Positions 47,684-60,899 of a stretch of DNA of 64,000 bases are shown piece after piece (the first letter of the stretch is position 1; the number at the start of each line of letters is the position of its first letter). Origin of the DNA: Fremontodendron californicum (taxonomy: Eukaryota; Streptophyta; Magnoliopsida; Malvales; Malvaceae); contig JAULJL010000010.1 in assembly GCA_030761205.1 (NCBI GenBank), positions 4,221,001-4,285,000 on the forward strand. The letters are read 5' to 3'. A model generated the notes under the pieces. That model searched no databases and had not been told where the DNA came from. It saw only the letters and a program-made list of their open reading frames with translations. Position numbers and translations under genes: made by a program.

Positions 47684-48896
47684 CTTCCTTCTACGGCCAA
47701 TATAGTTGAGTCATCTATTGTGCCTATGGTCTCTAGCCTACTGGTAATAAAAGAATCAGCCAAAATCTTTCATCTTTTTTTGACAGTACAGACTAAAAGG
47801 GGAACATGGTAGGAAATGCGATTTGCCTTGCATATTTTCTTTAACCATTAAGTCTCTCAAGTGGCCAAGTTCCATCAAATGAATCTTTTCAATAAAGGAT
47901 TTGATAATAAATCATAATCGGTTTACAAAATGGAGCATGAAACTGATATGCGATTTGCCTTACTTTACAAATGGAGCTTGAACAACCTTTGCTGGTGGAT
48001 GCTGGAAAACCTGGGGACAGGGTTGAGATTAGATCCTGATGAAATCATGTTCTGTAATCATAAGTAGCATCCCGGTAGTTTTATTTGTTTGCTCAATTTT
48101 CTGTAATCGGAAGCTATATTGATTATTGAGTAGTTTTAAAACTCGCTACTTGTTTACTATGTAGGTATCTTCTCCGGCTCTGGAGAAGTCTCCTCTGAAA
48201 GCACCTCCTGTAGGACTTCATTCTCGTAAAGAAATTATCATAGAATGATCCTACACAATACGAGAGGGGGAGGGGCAGCTTGCCTGCTATTCGGCCACAA
48301 TTGTCCAGTTCCATAAAAATTTCAAGATTTTGTAACTTGTGAGACATAGCATTTTCCTCGTATATTTGGTTTATTGTTGTTTAGACTTTTAAGCTAGGTG
48401 CTTTTACTTTTGGCTTTAGATGACTATTATAGAGCTTTATAAAAAGATTCAAAGGATGAATGATTTGGATTTATGTTCTTAAATTTTCTTGGACTTCTAA
48501 ATTTAATTTGTGTTGTTCTTTTCTGTGTATGTGGATTGATGGTCTTTTTTTTTTCTTTTAAATGTTAAAGCTAGGTTATAAATAATTATATAAGAGATAT
48601 TTTACAAGTATTCTAGAAAGAAATGAAAGGGTTTTCTTGAATGAACGAAAGATGATGTTTTACCAGTATCTTAGAGATGAACTGCTTTCCAGTTCTTCAG
48701 AGAAGTCAGTCATTTCTGGAACAAACTTTTATTTTATCAAAATATTGATTCTTTTCTCATTTTCTCTTCACCTAAATTTACATTAAAAAAGAACTCTCTA
48801 TAGTTCATGTTTAGACAACTGAACCTGTAAAAAAAATGTTTTTTTTATTGAACCAATTTTATCAAGGACAGTTAAATGATAAAATCTCAAGTCAAG
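47684..48896. other. Spacer between the inverted arms
   Basis: Mostly non-coding. Two exon-like pieces are noted in the findings (near 47968 and 48165). Confidence 0.4.
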
Positions 48897-49297
48897 TGTA
48901 ACGGAAGTAACAGAGGCTTGTAAAATAAATATAAGTAAAATGGAGGTTAATGTAACGCAACCCAGAAACTTTGCGGCTTCAGATACAGAACCTTCAACTG
49001 CAAAGATTAGATCCAGCAGAGAATGGTTGGACGAGGAAAAGAAGGCTAAAAAGGAAAGAAGAAATAAAAAATATAAAGAAAGAAGGAGAAAAAAATTTCA
49101 ATGGCCAACTAAGCATGGAAAAAGGAAACAAGAAATAAAAAATATAAAGAAAGAACGATAAAAAAAATTTCAGTGGCCAACTAAGCATGGAGGTAGTTGA
49201 CATGGTTTAAAATACCTCATATAAGAAATTAAGAGTAAAAGTACTCTGGTTTGGGAATAAAGATTTTAATTTACATGGGTAAGGGAAAAAACTCCAA
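48897..49297 (+). repeat. Inverted duplicated gene fragment, right arm
   Basis: Plus-strand copy of 47359-47683 (MEVNVTQPRNFAAS..., KKERRNKKYKER, FQWPTKHG). It has an inner tandem duplication of about 68 bases (49062-49125 and 49130-49195, both ending GGCCAACTAAGCATGGA). The frame 48940-49161 gives 73 residues. A functional small protein is not excluded, but the paired arms point to a duplicated fragment. Confidence 0.7.
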
Positions 49298-49477
49298 GTT
49301 ATTGCCTTTTGAATTCTTTGAAGAACAACTAAAATCTTAATTAATACTATCCCGAATCAGTAGTAAGTAAATAAAATATAGGCATTTGACCAAGTAACCA
49401 TAGCAAACAGGACTTGGATGCACATATTTTATAAGGTGGCAAGCAACCTAGGATTGCATAACTTTAAACATAAATTA

Positions 49478-49923
49478 TGTTGATGTCGGCAAGGTGATTG
49501 CCTTGGTGGTCTGAGGTCATGTAGATGAGGAGAAAGGTTAGAGGGTGTCGGAGTTTGATTTTCGAGACGCGTTCCGATACTTAAGTCAGTGTTTGAAAGA
49601 AAAAGATGGAAGACAAAGTAAAGGAGGGAAGAGTGTTTAGAGTGTGTATCGTTGGTCAGATCCATAGAGGCTATTTATACCTATTTGGGTGACCTGACAT
49701 GTGTCACATGTCTTATTCTAGTTGGAATTTGGTGGTCAACGGTATGAACGACCTTACCATAGCAGTTGGAGTTTCACGTGATCTTTGAAGTGTCAGGCGA
49801 CCTGATCTCTTAGAAATTAAGAGGAGTCCCAACGTGTCTTCCAAGATGCTGCCTAGACTGTTAGGCTGTTGGAATGGACTATAAAACTGGTGAATCTGAC
49901 TAGTGAATCTTACGGGCCTAACA
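49478..49923 (-). mobile_element. Solo LTR (446 bp)
   Basis: Starts TGTTGATGTC and ends GGGCCTAACA, with 5-bp target duplications AATTA at 49473-49477 and 49924-49928. A TATA motif (GGTATAAATAGCC on the minus strand, near 49675) sets the orientation. No internal region remains, so it arose by recombination between two LTRs. Confidence 0.85.
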
Positions 49924-50030
49924 AATTACTTGCAAATAGTTTCAAGAACGTGATCTACTTCCATGTTATTTAGATTTGAAATTGATGGAACAAAGTATAA
50001 ATTCTCTTGCATATTGCTTTATGGCATTAA

Positions 50031-51420
50031 TGTTGAAACACTCTAGCTAAGTACGTTAAAATAACAACAAATAAATCCACATGTAAAATAATCAAATACG
50101 CAATAAAAAATAAATAAATAAATAAAATAACAAGAACAAGAACATTAAAAAAAAATTTACGTGATTCGACTTTAAATTTATTTCACGGGCAAAGAAAATA
50201 AAGAGTACACGTTTTGATGCCTAAAACCACTTGCATGCGCTACATCAAAAAGATTCGAGAGCAAGAGCTACAAAGAAAACTCTAAACTCCCTAAATCTCT
50301 CCCTTTGTTGTGAGAAAAAAGAATGAAGACTACTCAAATGTTGCTCACCCCTTTAACATATATACTCACATTTATTTGCACTCCCAATTTTGCCATTAAT
50401 TAAGGAAAACACAAGACAAATAAAAGCTAAGTGTAAAAATGTAAAGCAAGGGCAAAAAATGTAAAAGTCACATGGTGCACAAGTCGACTCAAAGTGTTAG
50501 CTAATTTCAAGCCAATAATCCCAACAAATCTTCACATTGACTTTAAGTTCTTTCAAGCTGATGTGCCATGAACTTTTCGAAATTGGATCGCCTCTGTCAC
50601 AAGTGCCTTAGGGCACTCAACAACTGTGAATATCAATCTAGTCCAAGCAATGCTTGAACTTTTGAATAGGGTGACTTTTGTCAACATGTCAACTAGATTC
50701 TCCTCAATAGCAACTTTGTTGATCACTACATCATCAAGTGAAACATGATCCTGAATGAAGTGATATCTGACATCAATGTGCTTAGTCCGTTCATAAAACA
50801 TCTGATTTTTGGTTAGATGAATTATCCTCTGGTTATCACAAAATACAATAGTAGAATCTTGCTGCAAACCCAAATTGCTTAACATATCTTTCAACCATAA
50901 AACTTTCTTCACTACTTCCACTATTGCCATATATTCTGCCTCAGTCGTAAATAAAGTCACAGTAGAATGTAACATAGCTTTTCAACTTATGACACTTCCA
51001 AAAATAGTGAGAACATAACTTGTTAGAGATCTCATCCTATCCAAATCCCTGGCATAATCAAAGTTCACAAAAATCAGTGACACTGCTAAAACTGTCACCC
51101 TGATACTTAAACATGATCCATTTCACATCCTCCTTACCAGAACATGCAATATACTGGATGACTACATTGATTGCATGTAAAATGTCAGATCAAGTGCAAA
51201 CCAAGGCATACATCACATTTCCAATTGAACTTGAGTATGGAATGCGAGACATATGCTGCTCCTCCTCATCAAATTGTGATGACAACTCGGTCGAGAACCT
51301 AAAGTGCGCTGCTAAAAGAGTACTCACAAGTTTCGTCTTGTTCATACCAAAGCGTTCAAGCATCCTTTCAATATAAATTTTCTGAGATTAACAAAATTTG
51401 CCCGTCTTACGAATATACCC
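50031..51420 (-). mobile_element. 5'-truncated Copia retrotransposon
   Basis: The 3' LTR spans 50031-50526 on the minus strand (TGTTGGGATT ... TTTCAACA), preceded by the purine-rich GTCAATGTGAAGATT. Upstream, 50553-50975 encodes the Copia RNase H region (TEAEYMAIVEVVKK, KHIDVRYHF). Up to about 51420 lie fragments of the end of reverse transcriptase (SRIPYSSSIGNVMYALVCT) with stops. No 5' LTR, gag or integrase is present. Confidence 0.82.
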
Positions 51421-52139
51421 AAAATGTTTGTAGCAGCCCCCGAATCTTTCATCTCGGACTCACCGCTCAACTGTAATTTTAACCTGTTGATTTCCAAACT
51501 TTTTACGGGCTTTAACATGTGAGCAAGTTGTTACTACTTACTAGTTTACAGGATCACTAAGATCCTTTCAACTTCTTTTCTAAGCTTCTCACACAACTTT
51601 ACTGCCCTTGCAATCATCAAAAATATAATTCCCATCAATTGCTTAATGGAAAGGCTTTCCTTTCCTTTCCTTTGCTTATTTCTTGTTTTCCTTTTCTTTA
51701 TAGTTTATCATTGATCTCTCCTTTGGATTTTTCTTACTGAAAGAAGTGCTTTGTTATTTTCTCCTCTTTCTCCACTTTCTAACTGATATTACACTAACTT
51801 ACTAATCAGAATGCAATTGCTAGAGTCACATCCGACCACCCTTATGTACTATTCTTTGTTTTGCAATTTTAATAAAGTTGCTTCTCCACATTTGATCAGA
51901 AGCCAGTTTTTAGCATAAAACAGATTAATTTGTTATGAAGTTGGTTTAAGTTGCATGAAGTATGCAATATAAGTGGTTCTGGTTGCACAAAAAGAAAAAA
52001 CACTGATAATGGAGCCAGTTTTGCTAAAATCATCTGGAATTGGGTGTTTATTTTGACCCTAATTTATGAAACAGTTAGAGTTTCTTCTGCTGTACAATCT
52101 AATAACACAAATCTGCTGTGTACGCCATTCCTATGTTAT
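51421..52139. other. Intergenic, no gene recognised
   Basis: No supported coding or repeat feature beyond the edge of the Copia relic. Confidence 0.4.
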
Positions 52140-52310
52140 CTGCATTTAGGACGAGTGTTAGATATATGTATGTGTTCGGCATGGATATGCTCAAATTTTA
52201 AATTTTTTTATATATTTGGAGGATCATATTCTCGTATCTATGTTCAGATATGTGTTGGATACAGATATCGAACACGAATATTTAATGAAAAATGAGGAGT
52301 CCAAATTCCA
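52140..52310 (+). repeat. Dispersed repeat family R4 copy
   Basis: CGAGTGTTAGATATATG ... GGAGGATCATATTCTCGTATC ... ATCGAACACGAATATTTAATG ... AGGAGTCC. Same order of blocks as the copies at 60900-61045 and 62505-62695. Confidence 0.6.
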
Positions 52311-53639
52311 TTTTCTAAGATTTGTTGAGATCAGCATTCTTACTTGGATGTCAGGTAATAAAAATTCGCTATAGAATTCCATGTCTAGGATGAACTATCC
52401 CTTGACAGTTGGATTGGTTCAATAAGCCCTTTTATTTAAAACACTTGCTCCACTTATCCATATATAAAAGCATTTATCAATTGTCTGAAGTGCATGGTTT
52501 CATGTGTGATGTCTTCCATGTGTTTGCTAAATGTCAGTAAACTAATTTCCCTAAATTTTTGGATGCTAATAATAAAATTACACAGATCTTCGATTTCAGG
52601 CCAATCTATCAGTTGGAGCAAACTGATCCCTCATGCATTTTCACTATTTTAGCTAGCATTCCTTAACTAACCCGCATTGGTAGTATCATCCCATTATCTA
52701 TAATATTCATCCCCATCTCTCCTTTCAGAGTTGTTGTCCCACCTTGAACTTAAACTACCAAACCCAAGTCAGAAACGTAGACAATGAAATTTGCACTAAA
52801 ATAACTACGCAATCTTGTTTTGCCGAAGGCTTATATTTACTTCTCATATACTATGAGTTTTGATACACAAACTTGGTTTCTGAATGAAAGATGGAATTAA
52901 GGGCCCTTTAATTAAAATAAGAAAACTGTTGCATCACCTGGCCATGAGAGTTTTTGACTTGGAGTAGGGATTTAAATTATGGTCGAGGAAACGTTTTAGG
53001 TCCCGTCGTATTTATTGCGATGGTGGATATAATGAATGTTATCGCGATTAATTACATTAAATATCAATGATGAATATTAACAACGAAAAGAATCGAAATC
53101 ACAAAATAACAACCGAAGACGAAATATCACCTTGGTTCCCAGTTTTGGAGTATCTCCTTTTGTGTTTCCTTTTGACCATTTTTATATAAACTTAAAAAAG
53201 CTTTAGTTAAATGCACTTTTCCCTAACTGAAGCGACAGATTGGGTCATTGGTGAGGTTGGTAGGGGGTTTGAGAATTTGGATAATGTAAGCATCTTTAAA
53301 AAAATGGGATTTTCCCCAAAGTCAGATTAACGGGGTTTAGCTCACCCACTTAACTATATGACTCTCTCCACTAGCAATTTTTAAGACCTTTTTATCACCA
53401 TGCTTTTGATAATGACTCCCTTAGGTAATGGAAGATGACTCATGCAATCTCAATCTCAATTTCAGTAATGTGGTTTTTCTTTTTTCTTTTCTTTTTTTGC
53501 CCATCTTCCCTCCCCTTATGTTATTTATGCCAATTCGACTGGATAAAAGTGGGGTGAGGTGAGATTTGGATAAAAATCTTAAATTTGAGTTAATTGTACA
53601 TAAACATGTATATATGCAATGAATAAAAAACTTGATGAA
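52311..53639. other. Intergenic, no gene recognised
   Basis: No supported feature. Confidence 0.4.
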
Positions 53640-53940
53640 TTGATCGAATCGATTGAACCATAAGATTTAATTGAAAAATAAATTAAATATTAAATATTGA
53701 TATTAAGTAAGTATTAAATATAGTTAATAGTTAATAAAATATGCATTTGGCTTAATGTTATGATTTTTAATATATAACTATTAAAATTTTAATTCTCATT
53801 CATTACAAAAATAATAGTAAAATTAATATAAAATTAATTTTTTTTATCTATTTTTACTGATTTTTTTATATTTATCGAATCGAATAGACCTTTAATTTTT
53901 GATTGAACCAATTCGATGATCAACCTTATTCAAATTTTTT
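53640..53940. repeat. Dispersed repeat family R3, copy 3
   Basis: Third copy of the family at 19170-19560: AATATGCATTTGGCTTAATG, TATGATTTTTAATATATAAC, ATTCATTACAAAAATAATAG. Confidence 0.6.
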
Positions 53941-56138
53941 TAACATGGTATATATGTTAGTCTACGATAATGCATTTGACCTACATTTATAAAAAATAAT
54001 AATAAAAAAAATTATATATTTTTATAATTAAATTTAAATAAAAAAATATTTTTTTATTAGTTAAACAGTGATCCGAACCGAGTCAGCTCGGATCACAAAA
54101 ACTCCTACTCAAACCCGACTCCAATACGAACCGAGCCCGCCCGACTCTTGAGCAGGTCTAGCCACAATCAAAGTCTCTTCATTTCATCATCAATTAATCG
54201 AAAACAATTAGACCAAAATTTCATGAGACATGACTTATAATATATTATGTTTTACAAGAGAGTTTGAATGAGCAAAATCTTGAGTTGATTAGTTTGTAAT
54301 TAGTAAGTTCGTTATGGTTAATTAACAATTGGCAAGTGAAACTTAAAAGTACCTAAATACGGCATGATTGTGATGGATTCCTATTTCCTACAATGAGAGA
54401 CATTAGGCCCTCTCACCACTCCCCTCTTACTAAATTGCTCGTCCTAAAACACAACACCCCAAATTCTGCCCAATGTCTACTCTACTTTCAAATTGGGTCA
54501 TCTAAAGCCTCGTCTTTTGAGGTCAAAAGCTGTTTTTCACCGCAAACGAAATGTTAAATAGATAAAAAAATTTGACTTCTGCTGTTGAAACCATGGTTTG
54601 AAAAACCAAACCAAAAAACCAAAAAAATATAGCTTTTAGGCTTTAAAAGTTGGCTTTTGGATAAAATGACTTTATTATCCTCACATCTCTACACTTTTAT
54701 TATTTAACCATATTTTTTTTTACATTTCAATTTCCTACAACACTTTTTCACAATAATGCTAAACACTTAAAAGTTTTTAAACCACACTTTTTTATATAAA
54801 GAATGCAATTCAAATTTAGATTTAAAATTCGAATTTCAGTATATATAATTTTTTTTATCCTCATATTATGGATTTCTTTGTAAAAGAAATGCAATCCAAA
54901 TCCTTCATCAAGGTTTTATCTATCCATAATAATGTCCATTGCACCCAAAAGAGAGACCAAAACAGAAACAAAAGATTATGGAAAATTATTAAATGGCATG
55001 TTGGATTGAAACAAAAAGAGAAAGAGAAAAAGTATGAATTTCCATTGCCATTGCCATAGCAGACAAATCAATAATTATGGTCCATTTTTCCCATATGGTA
55101 GTGCAAGATAAGATAATAGTTTTTTAATTCATTCAAGGTAGAATTTTTTGTTAATATATATTTCAAATGCAATGGTTGCCAATGAATAAGACATGTCCTT
55201 TAGTCCTAATTGAATTAGTGGACTAATTCAAATGTAAAGTTTTTTACGAGAAAAGTTTCATTTCATTCATTTATGAAAATTTTGCATCATACATCATTAG
55301 ATAACTTTTTTTTTTCCTAAAAATATATACATAATTTTTTTACAATTTTTTTTTTCACCCACATCTAGTAATATTAAAATTCTTATTTGCAAAACACCAA
55401 TTTGGCTCTTTAATAAAAATATTTTATTTAGAAATATGTACCCATTAACATAAAAAATTTCCATGCTTCAAACTTTTCCTTTCTGGTTCACTATTGCTCG
55501 AAGAAATTTCAAACTTCAATCCTTCTAAAACACAATTAATAGGTAGACTTTGACCCTAAAAATCTGATTAGCAACAAAACGTCCCTATTAATATCCCCAA
55601 TTTTGTTGCTTATTGTTAACTTTTAATTTTAATAATTAATTAATCTAATCCCTTAATCCTTCCCGTTATACGAGCATTTCATCGTTCTATATGAGAGCTT
55701 TTAAATTAAATTTGATAATTTTAAATACGACATAATTATATTATACAAACACGATATGAAAAACAATTAAAACATGACATTAAATACCTTAAACATGATT
55801 ATGACATAAAAATAAACACGAATAGATATGAATTATCAAATCTACTTCAAGCTCAACCCTCTCCACTAAAATTAAAAAAAAAGTATATATATATATATTC
55901 TTTTAAGAAAAATGTATAAAAGACAATCCTTTATAATACCCAAATTACCCTCAAAGAAGTTTAGAAATTACCAACCGTTGGTTGGTTCGTTAATTCCCCC
56001 CCCCCCCCATCTCTCTCTCTTTACAAGCGTTAGTTGCGGCAGCAATCCCGAGCGCTAACGGTCAGGATTTCATCAGAAAAATATATGCTGCACTAAAACT
56101 TAAATAAATAAACAAGAGGGAAGAAAAGAAAAAATTAG
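53941..56138. other. Intergenic and upstream region of the kinase gene
   Basis: AT-rich. A short CCGAGTCAGCTCGG / CCGAGCCCGCC block lies near 54075-54145, and C and CT runs near 55998-56020. No gene supported. Confidence 0.4.
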
Positions 56139-56146
56139 TATAAATA
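56139..56146 (+). promoter_or_regulatory. TATA box of the kinase gene (probable)
   Basis: TATAAATA lies about 30 bases before ATCAATCTCATCAAG, a likely transcription start near 56170. A 5' UTR exon then runs to 56496 (GGAAG|GTATTT), with an intron 56497-56702 before the coding exon. Confidence 0.5.
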
Positions 56147-56749
56147 TAGGAGAGATTATTCCAAATCAATCTCATCAAGCTGGTTTTTAGCTTTTGCTTT
56201 GATGTTTCTAAGAATAACCAACTTCCAAAGATATACCATTTCTTTTAAAACCACTCTGTCTATCTAAAATTCTTTTGGTTACAAACCAATCTTCTCTAAA
56301 CGTTTGGGATTGGAAACCCCCCCATCCTCAATACATGAACATGTAACTTTAAAGGGATTTTCAAGCTTTGTTAATTATCCAAGAACTTTTCAAGTTTCAA
56401 TGTCGAAGAGGAATTTAAATTGAAAAACAAAAAATACAAAACTTTTCTTCATTCTTTTGAGTACTTGAAAAGCCTTGGATAATACATCTGTGGAAGGTAT
56501 TTAAGTTTTTTTTCTTGTTATTGTTGTTTTTTGGACAGTTTTCATGCTTTAGTGAAGTGGGGTTGTTTTGTTTTTTGATTTTTGGATATAAAGAAACGGT
56601 TTTTGCTTTCTGTTTCCTTGTAAATTTTGAAGGGAACCAAGTTTTTTTTCCCCCTTTTTGACTGGTTAAATTGTTACTATATGTTTTGTTTTATTTATGC
56701 AGAGACAGTAGAAGAGATAAACCCAGAAAAGGAATCAAAATTTGGGGTG

Positions 56750-59700
56750 ATGAGAAGTGAATCACTGAATGATCAGCCATCGCCAAGAGGTGTATTGGAG
56801 ATTCCTGTCCTGGGATCAGACTCTGATAGCAGCAGTTGCAGCACCAATTCTAGCTCCTATTCTCCAGAGAAGCCTGTTTCACTGAAAGGGAACCGAGATT
56901 CTAATGGTTTGCAATGGAAGAATATAATTGGAAATATTAAGAAGAAATCAGCCAGAAGTTTCTCTATCATTCCTTTGTTGACAAGTTATGAGATTTCCAG
57001 GAAGAACTTGAGGAGGAAACTGGCAAAACTTCATGGCTCTGAGGAAGAAGAAGAAGATGCTGATATTGACTGCATACCCGTGGTTAAACCATCATGGAAG
57101 AGTTTTTCTCACTCAGAGCTTGCTGCTGCTACTGATAATTTCAGTCCTGGTAAGCAATTAGTTACATATTTTAAGCTTTTTTTCCTTTTCCTTTTGTTTA
57201 TGATTCATTTTCAGGTTTAATTTCAAGTTTTGAGGTTTCTACTCCTTTTTTGTTACTCCCATATATAGAAAGATTATAAGAGATAATTTTTGCAGTGAAG
57301 TTTTTATTCAGAGCTGAAATTGTTGGATTCCTAATTTTGGTAGAAGAAAGAAACATCCATTCTGTAATTCTGTTGTATAACAAAAGGGCCTGTTATTTAT
57401 TATTTTTGTCTGTTCCTTCTTCTCTTTTTAAGTTTTTTTTTTGGGAAGGGAGGGACCCAATATTTAAGGTTAGGAGACATTAGATTTGGTAAAAAAAAAA
57501 TAGGATTCATAGAATCTGGACTTAATCTAATTGGTTCATTCAACAACAGATCTAAAATTCAAATCTCACTTCTTACTATCCTTTTTCATATCCCAAGTTG
57601 CAGCTTCCCTTATACAAAAAAAAAAAAACAATATAGGATTCAAATCAGGTAGTTTTATAGATGGTATTACTGAAGTCTGCTTGACTTGTCTTAAAGTAAC
57701 AAATTTGTCAAATGTTGTCATGGGATTTTAATGTAGCCAACTGCACCTACTCGCCTTGTGATTAATAATTTAATATTATGGTTGAATTAGCTCAGTAAAT
57801 CAGGTCTTTCCTTCTCTGTTTCTTGCATTTACTACTAAACTAGGGATGCACATATATTTAGAATTAGAGAAAAAGGATGAATCCAATCGTGTACTGCTCT
57901 AACTCCACCTAGTTGAATATTGGAACTATTGAATTTCCCAGCTGAAGGACCTTAGCAGCTTTAGCAAACATTGTTTTGGCAAGTTGTGGTTATTCTTAAG
58001 GTGAACTAATTTGATTTTTTTAAGCAGGTTTAGATAGATTAAACAAGCTTAATTAAAGTTGGATAAAAATTTGGACTTTGTATATTTGGTTTGAATTATA
58101 AGTTATATCAACTAATTCATCTTAGAAAGAAACAAATCGGCAACCAGGGGGTCAAGCTTGCCTACAAACTGAAAGCAACTTAAGGGTTTAAAGAGAAGTT
58201 ATGTGACTAAAATGAAATTTAGATGGGGATTGAATGAAAATTATGTGGGAACTGGCCAGGTTGACCCTGCAGTAAGCAGCTTTTTTATTTGGACGCTTCG
58301 TTTTTTTTAAAGTATTCGTGTTTGATATTTGTGTCCAACACATATTCAGACATGAGTATAGAGTATGATAATCTAAATATATGAAGAAAAAAAAAATTAA
58401 AAATTGAGTATACCCATGTCGGATCCAAGTCCGGTTAGCAGTGTAACATCCATGTTGATGACTTAATAGTTTCCTTTGTTCACGGGGACATGAAGCTGAC
58501 TATTTACTGAGTTGGGTTTTCTGTATTTTTGGTTATACTGATAAATTATGATTCTACATTTGCATCAAAATTTTATAGAGAATTTGCTCGGAAAAGGGGG
58601 CCATGCAGAAGTATACAAAGGGCAGTTATCTGATGGTCAAATTGTAGCAGTGAAGAAGCTAATGAAGAATGAGAAGGAAGAAGAGGAGAGAGCCAGTGAT
58701 TTCTTGTCAGAACTTGGGATTATTACTCACATTAATCACCCAAATGCAGCTCACTTAATCGGATTCAGCATTGATGGAGGCTTGCACTTAGTCCTTCAGT
58801 TTTCCCCTCATGGCAGCCTTACTTCTGTGCTTTTTGGTACTATGCCAGTTTCTCGATTGCTTCTAACAAAATCAGGGGAAAACAAGCAAAAAAATTGAAT
58901 CTAAATGGCTGAGAACTATTCTTGTTTAGTCTGGTAAAATATACTTTTCAGGTCAACCATTAGATATCCATTGGACTAATGAGGAAATGTTCTTCACTGC
59001 AGGTTCACCTGAGTGTCTGGATTGGAAGGCAAGGTTTAAGGTGGCTATCGGGATAGCAGAAGGATTGAAATATCTCCATCACGACTGCCCGAGGCGCATT
59101 ATTCACAGAGACATCAAAGCCTCCAACATATTGCTCACCGAAGATTATGAAGCTCAGGTAGTCTTTCCATGCAGAAGTATAGAAAGGAAAATTATTTGGT
59201 TGAATGACACCAAGCTTCTGATTTCTTCTACTCATTGCAGATTTCAGATTTTGGTCTGGCAAAGTGGCTCCCAGAAAACTGGCCTCACCATGTCGTCCAT
59301 CCCATTGAAGGAACATTCGGGTATGGCATGCAGCTTTTTGCCTTCCTATGTTACTCGGACACCCATGTCGGACACGGTTATGTGTCCGACACGGATATGT
59401 TTGATTTATTTTAAGTTTTTCCATGTATTTGGAGGGTCTTTGGGGGATCTCATGTCCGGATATTCGTCGGATAAGAATGTCGGATACGGATACTAAAAAA
59501 AAAATATGAAGAGTCAGAGCAATTTAGTTGCCTTCTTCAGTTGATTTTGTATTACCAATGGTCAATAAAATTGGGGCTTATGTGTATGAAAATTGCGTCC
59601 AGGTATTTAGCTCCAGAGTATTTTATGCATGGGATTGTTGATGAAAAGACTGATGTATTCGCATTCGGAGTTCTATTCTTGGAGATATTAACAGGTCGCC

Positions 59701-60245
59701 GTGCAGTCGATTCATCAAGACAAAGCCTTGCGATATGGGTACATCTTCCGCACTGAAAGTCATCAAATTAGCAAAAGCGTTTCAATTTTCAAACATTTTA
59801 TATGATCCAGAAAGATATGAACTTTGTTTTCTGTTTTGTTTACAGGCAAAACCACTTCTGGAATCAAATAAAGTAAAGGAATTGGTAGATCCTCGACTAG
59901 AAGACAATTATGATCCAACTGAAATGAAACGTGCTATGTTAACAGCTTCCATGTGCATTAGCCACTTAGCCACCATGCGTCCAAGCATGATAAGGGTATG
60001 AAAAAAAAAAAATTCCATTGTCTAATCCTTTCATTTCCCCCAAAATTTATGCCAGAAACCGCGAATTGTTTGCGATTTTTCAGGTTTTACAGTTGCTTAA
60101 GAATGAAGATCATGGTCCTGTAGAGTGCCAGCAGAAGTCTTGTGGAGGAAAAGCAGTAATAAGAGACGATTGTGACTTGCAAGCTTATACTAGAACCAGC
60201 TACCTAAATGATTTAAATCGTCATATGCAGCTGGTTATGGAGTAA
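56750..60245 (+). CDS. RLCK-VI cytoplasmic receptor-like kinase (RBK1/RBK2-like)
   Basis: Seven coding exons, all GT-AG and in phase: 56750-57149, 58579-58836, 59003-59157, 59241-59320, 59603-59738, 59846-59995, 60084-60245; 446 residues. An N-terminal region rich in Ser (about 1-110) with basic stretches precedes the kinase fold: GKGGHAEV loop (138-145), catalytic Lys in VAVKK (159), HRDIKASN (254-261), DFG (274-276) and APE (301-303). All catalytic residues are present; there is no signal peptide or membrane span. RLCK-VI_A members bind ROP GTPases and phosphorylate Ser/Thr at the cell cortex in pathogen and development responses. The start is the first ATG in frame after the 5' UTR intron; the preceding in-frame codons lack an ATG. 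Introns 1 and 4 hold repeat copies. Confidence 0.93.
58300..58450 (-). repeat. Dispersed repeat family R4 copy in kinase intron 1
   Basis: Reverse orientation; reverse complement reads TGGATCCGACATGGGTATAC ... ATATTTAGATTATCATACTC ... ATATCAAACACGAATACTTT. Confidence 0.6.
59338..59530 (+). repeat. Dispersed repeat family R4 copy in kinase intron 4
   Basis: Starts CTATGTTACTCGGACACCC and runs through GTATTTGGAGGGTCTTTGG and GTCGGATACGGATACT to GAAGAGTCAGAGCAA. It fills most of intron 4 (59321-59602). Confidence 0.7.
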
Positions 60246-60899
60246 AATGAATGCTTGGTGTTGTTGCTGCTGCTTCCACTTTTTGTTAGTTGTTTGTGTG
60301 ACAATTGGAACATTAGAGTTATGGCCTTGCAGGGTGTGTTTGTTGATATATAAAATCCATGGAAATGAATTGGATTGTCTTTTTCTTCAGAATTTCAGCT
60401 TCCTAAACTGGCATCAATGTTCACAGCCATTGAGAAAGTGCTATGATCTGAAGAAACTAGAGGAAATCAGAAATCAGATGCCATGGCCATGGGGTCAAAA
60501 TATTGTACTGAAATTTACATATGCAAAGAAAATCCTTTGTTTTAAAAAAAAAAAAAAAAAAGTTCTGCTTTTTAAAGAACTCGTATGTAAATGCAACACC
60601 TAGCATATAAGATTGTTGCAGCAACAAAAAATCTACTCCATATATAAAGCCAAGTTAAGAGTCACAAGAAAGAATTTCACAAGACTTCAAAATAATCATT
60701 TGTCAAGATATCAAAATTTCTGAAATATAGAAAGTTTGATAATTTTAAATTCCAGTCTTAATGCTATAACTATCTTCCTAAATATACATATTTTCATTTT
60801 TTTAAATTCAAGTCTTAATACTTTTGTGATACCAAAAAAAAGCAATGACCCATATAATGTCTCTTTTAATTTTAACATATTTTGAAATTGAAGAATTTG
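60246..60899. other. Kinase 3' UTR and spacer
   Basis: Transcript end probably near 60540-60650. No further gene. Confidence 0.4.

Noticed and set aside
51951..52295. 114-codon plus-strand frame
   Set aside because: Runs through the dispersed repeat R4; no domain.
59160..59496. Kinase frame continuing past 59157
   Set aside because: It reads into an intron; the GT at 59158 and AG at 59240 restore the DFG and APE motifs.
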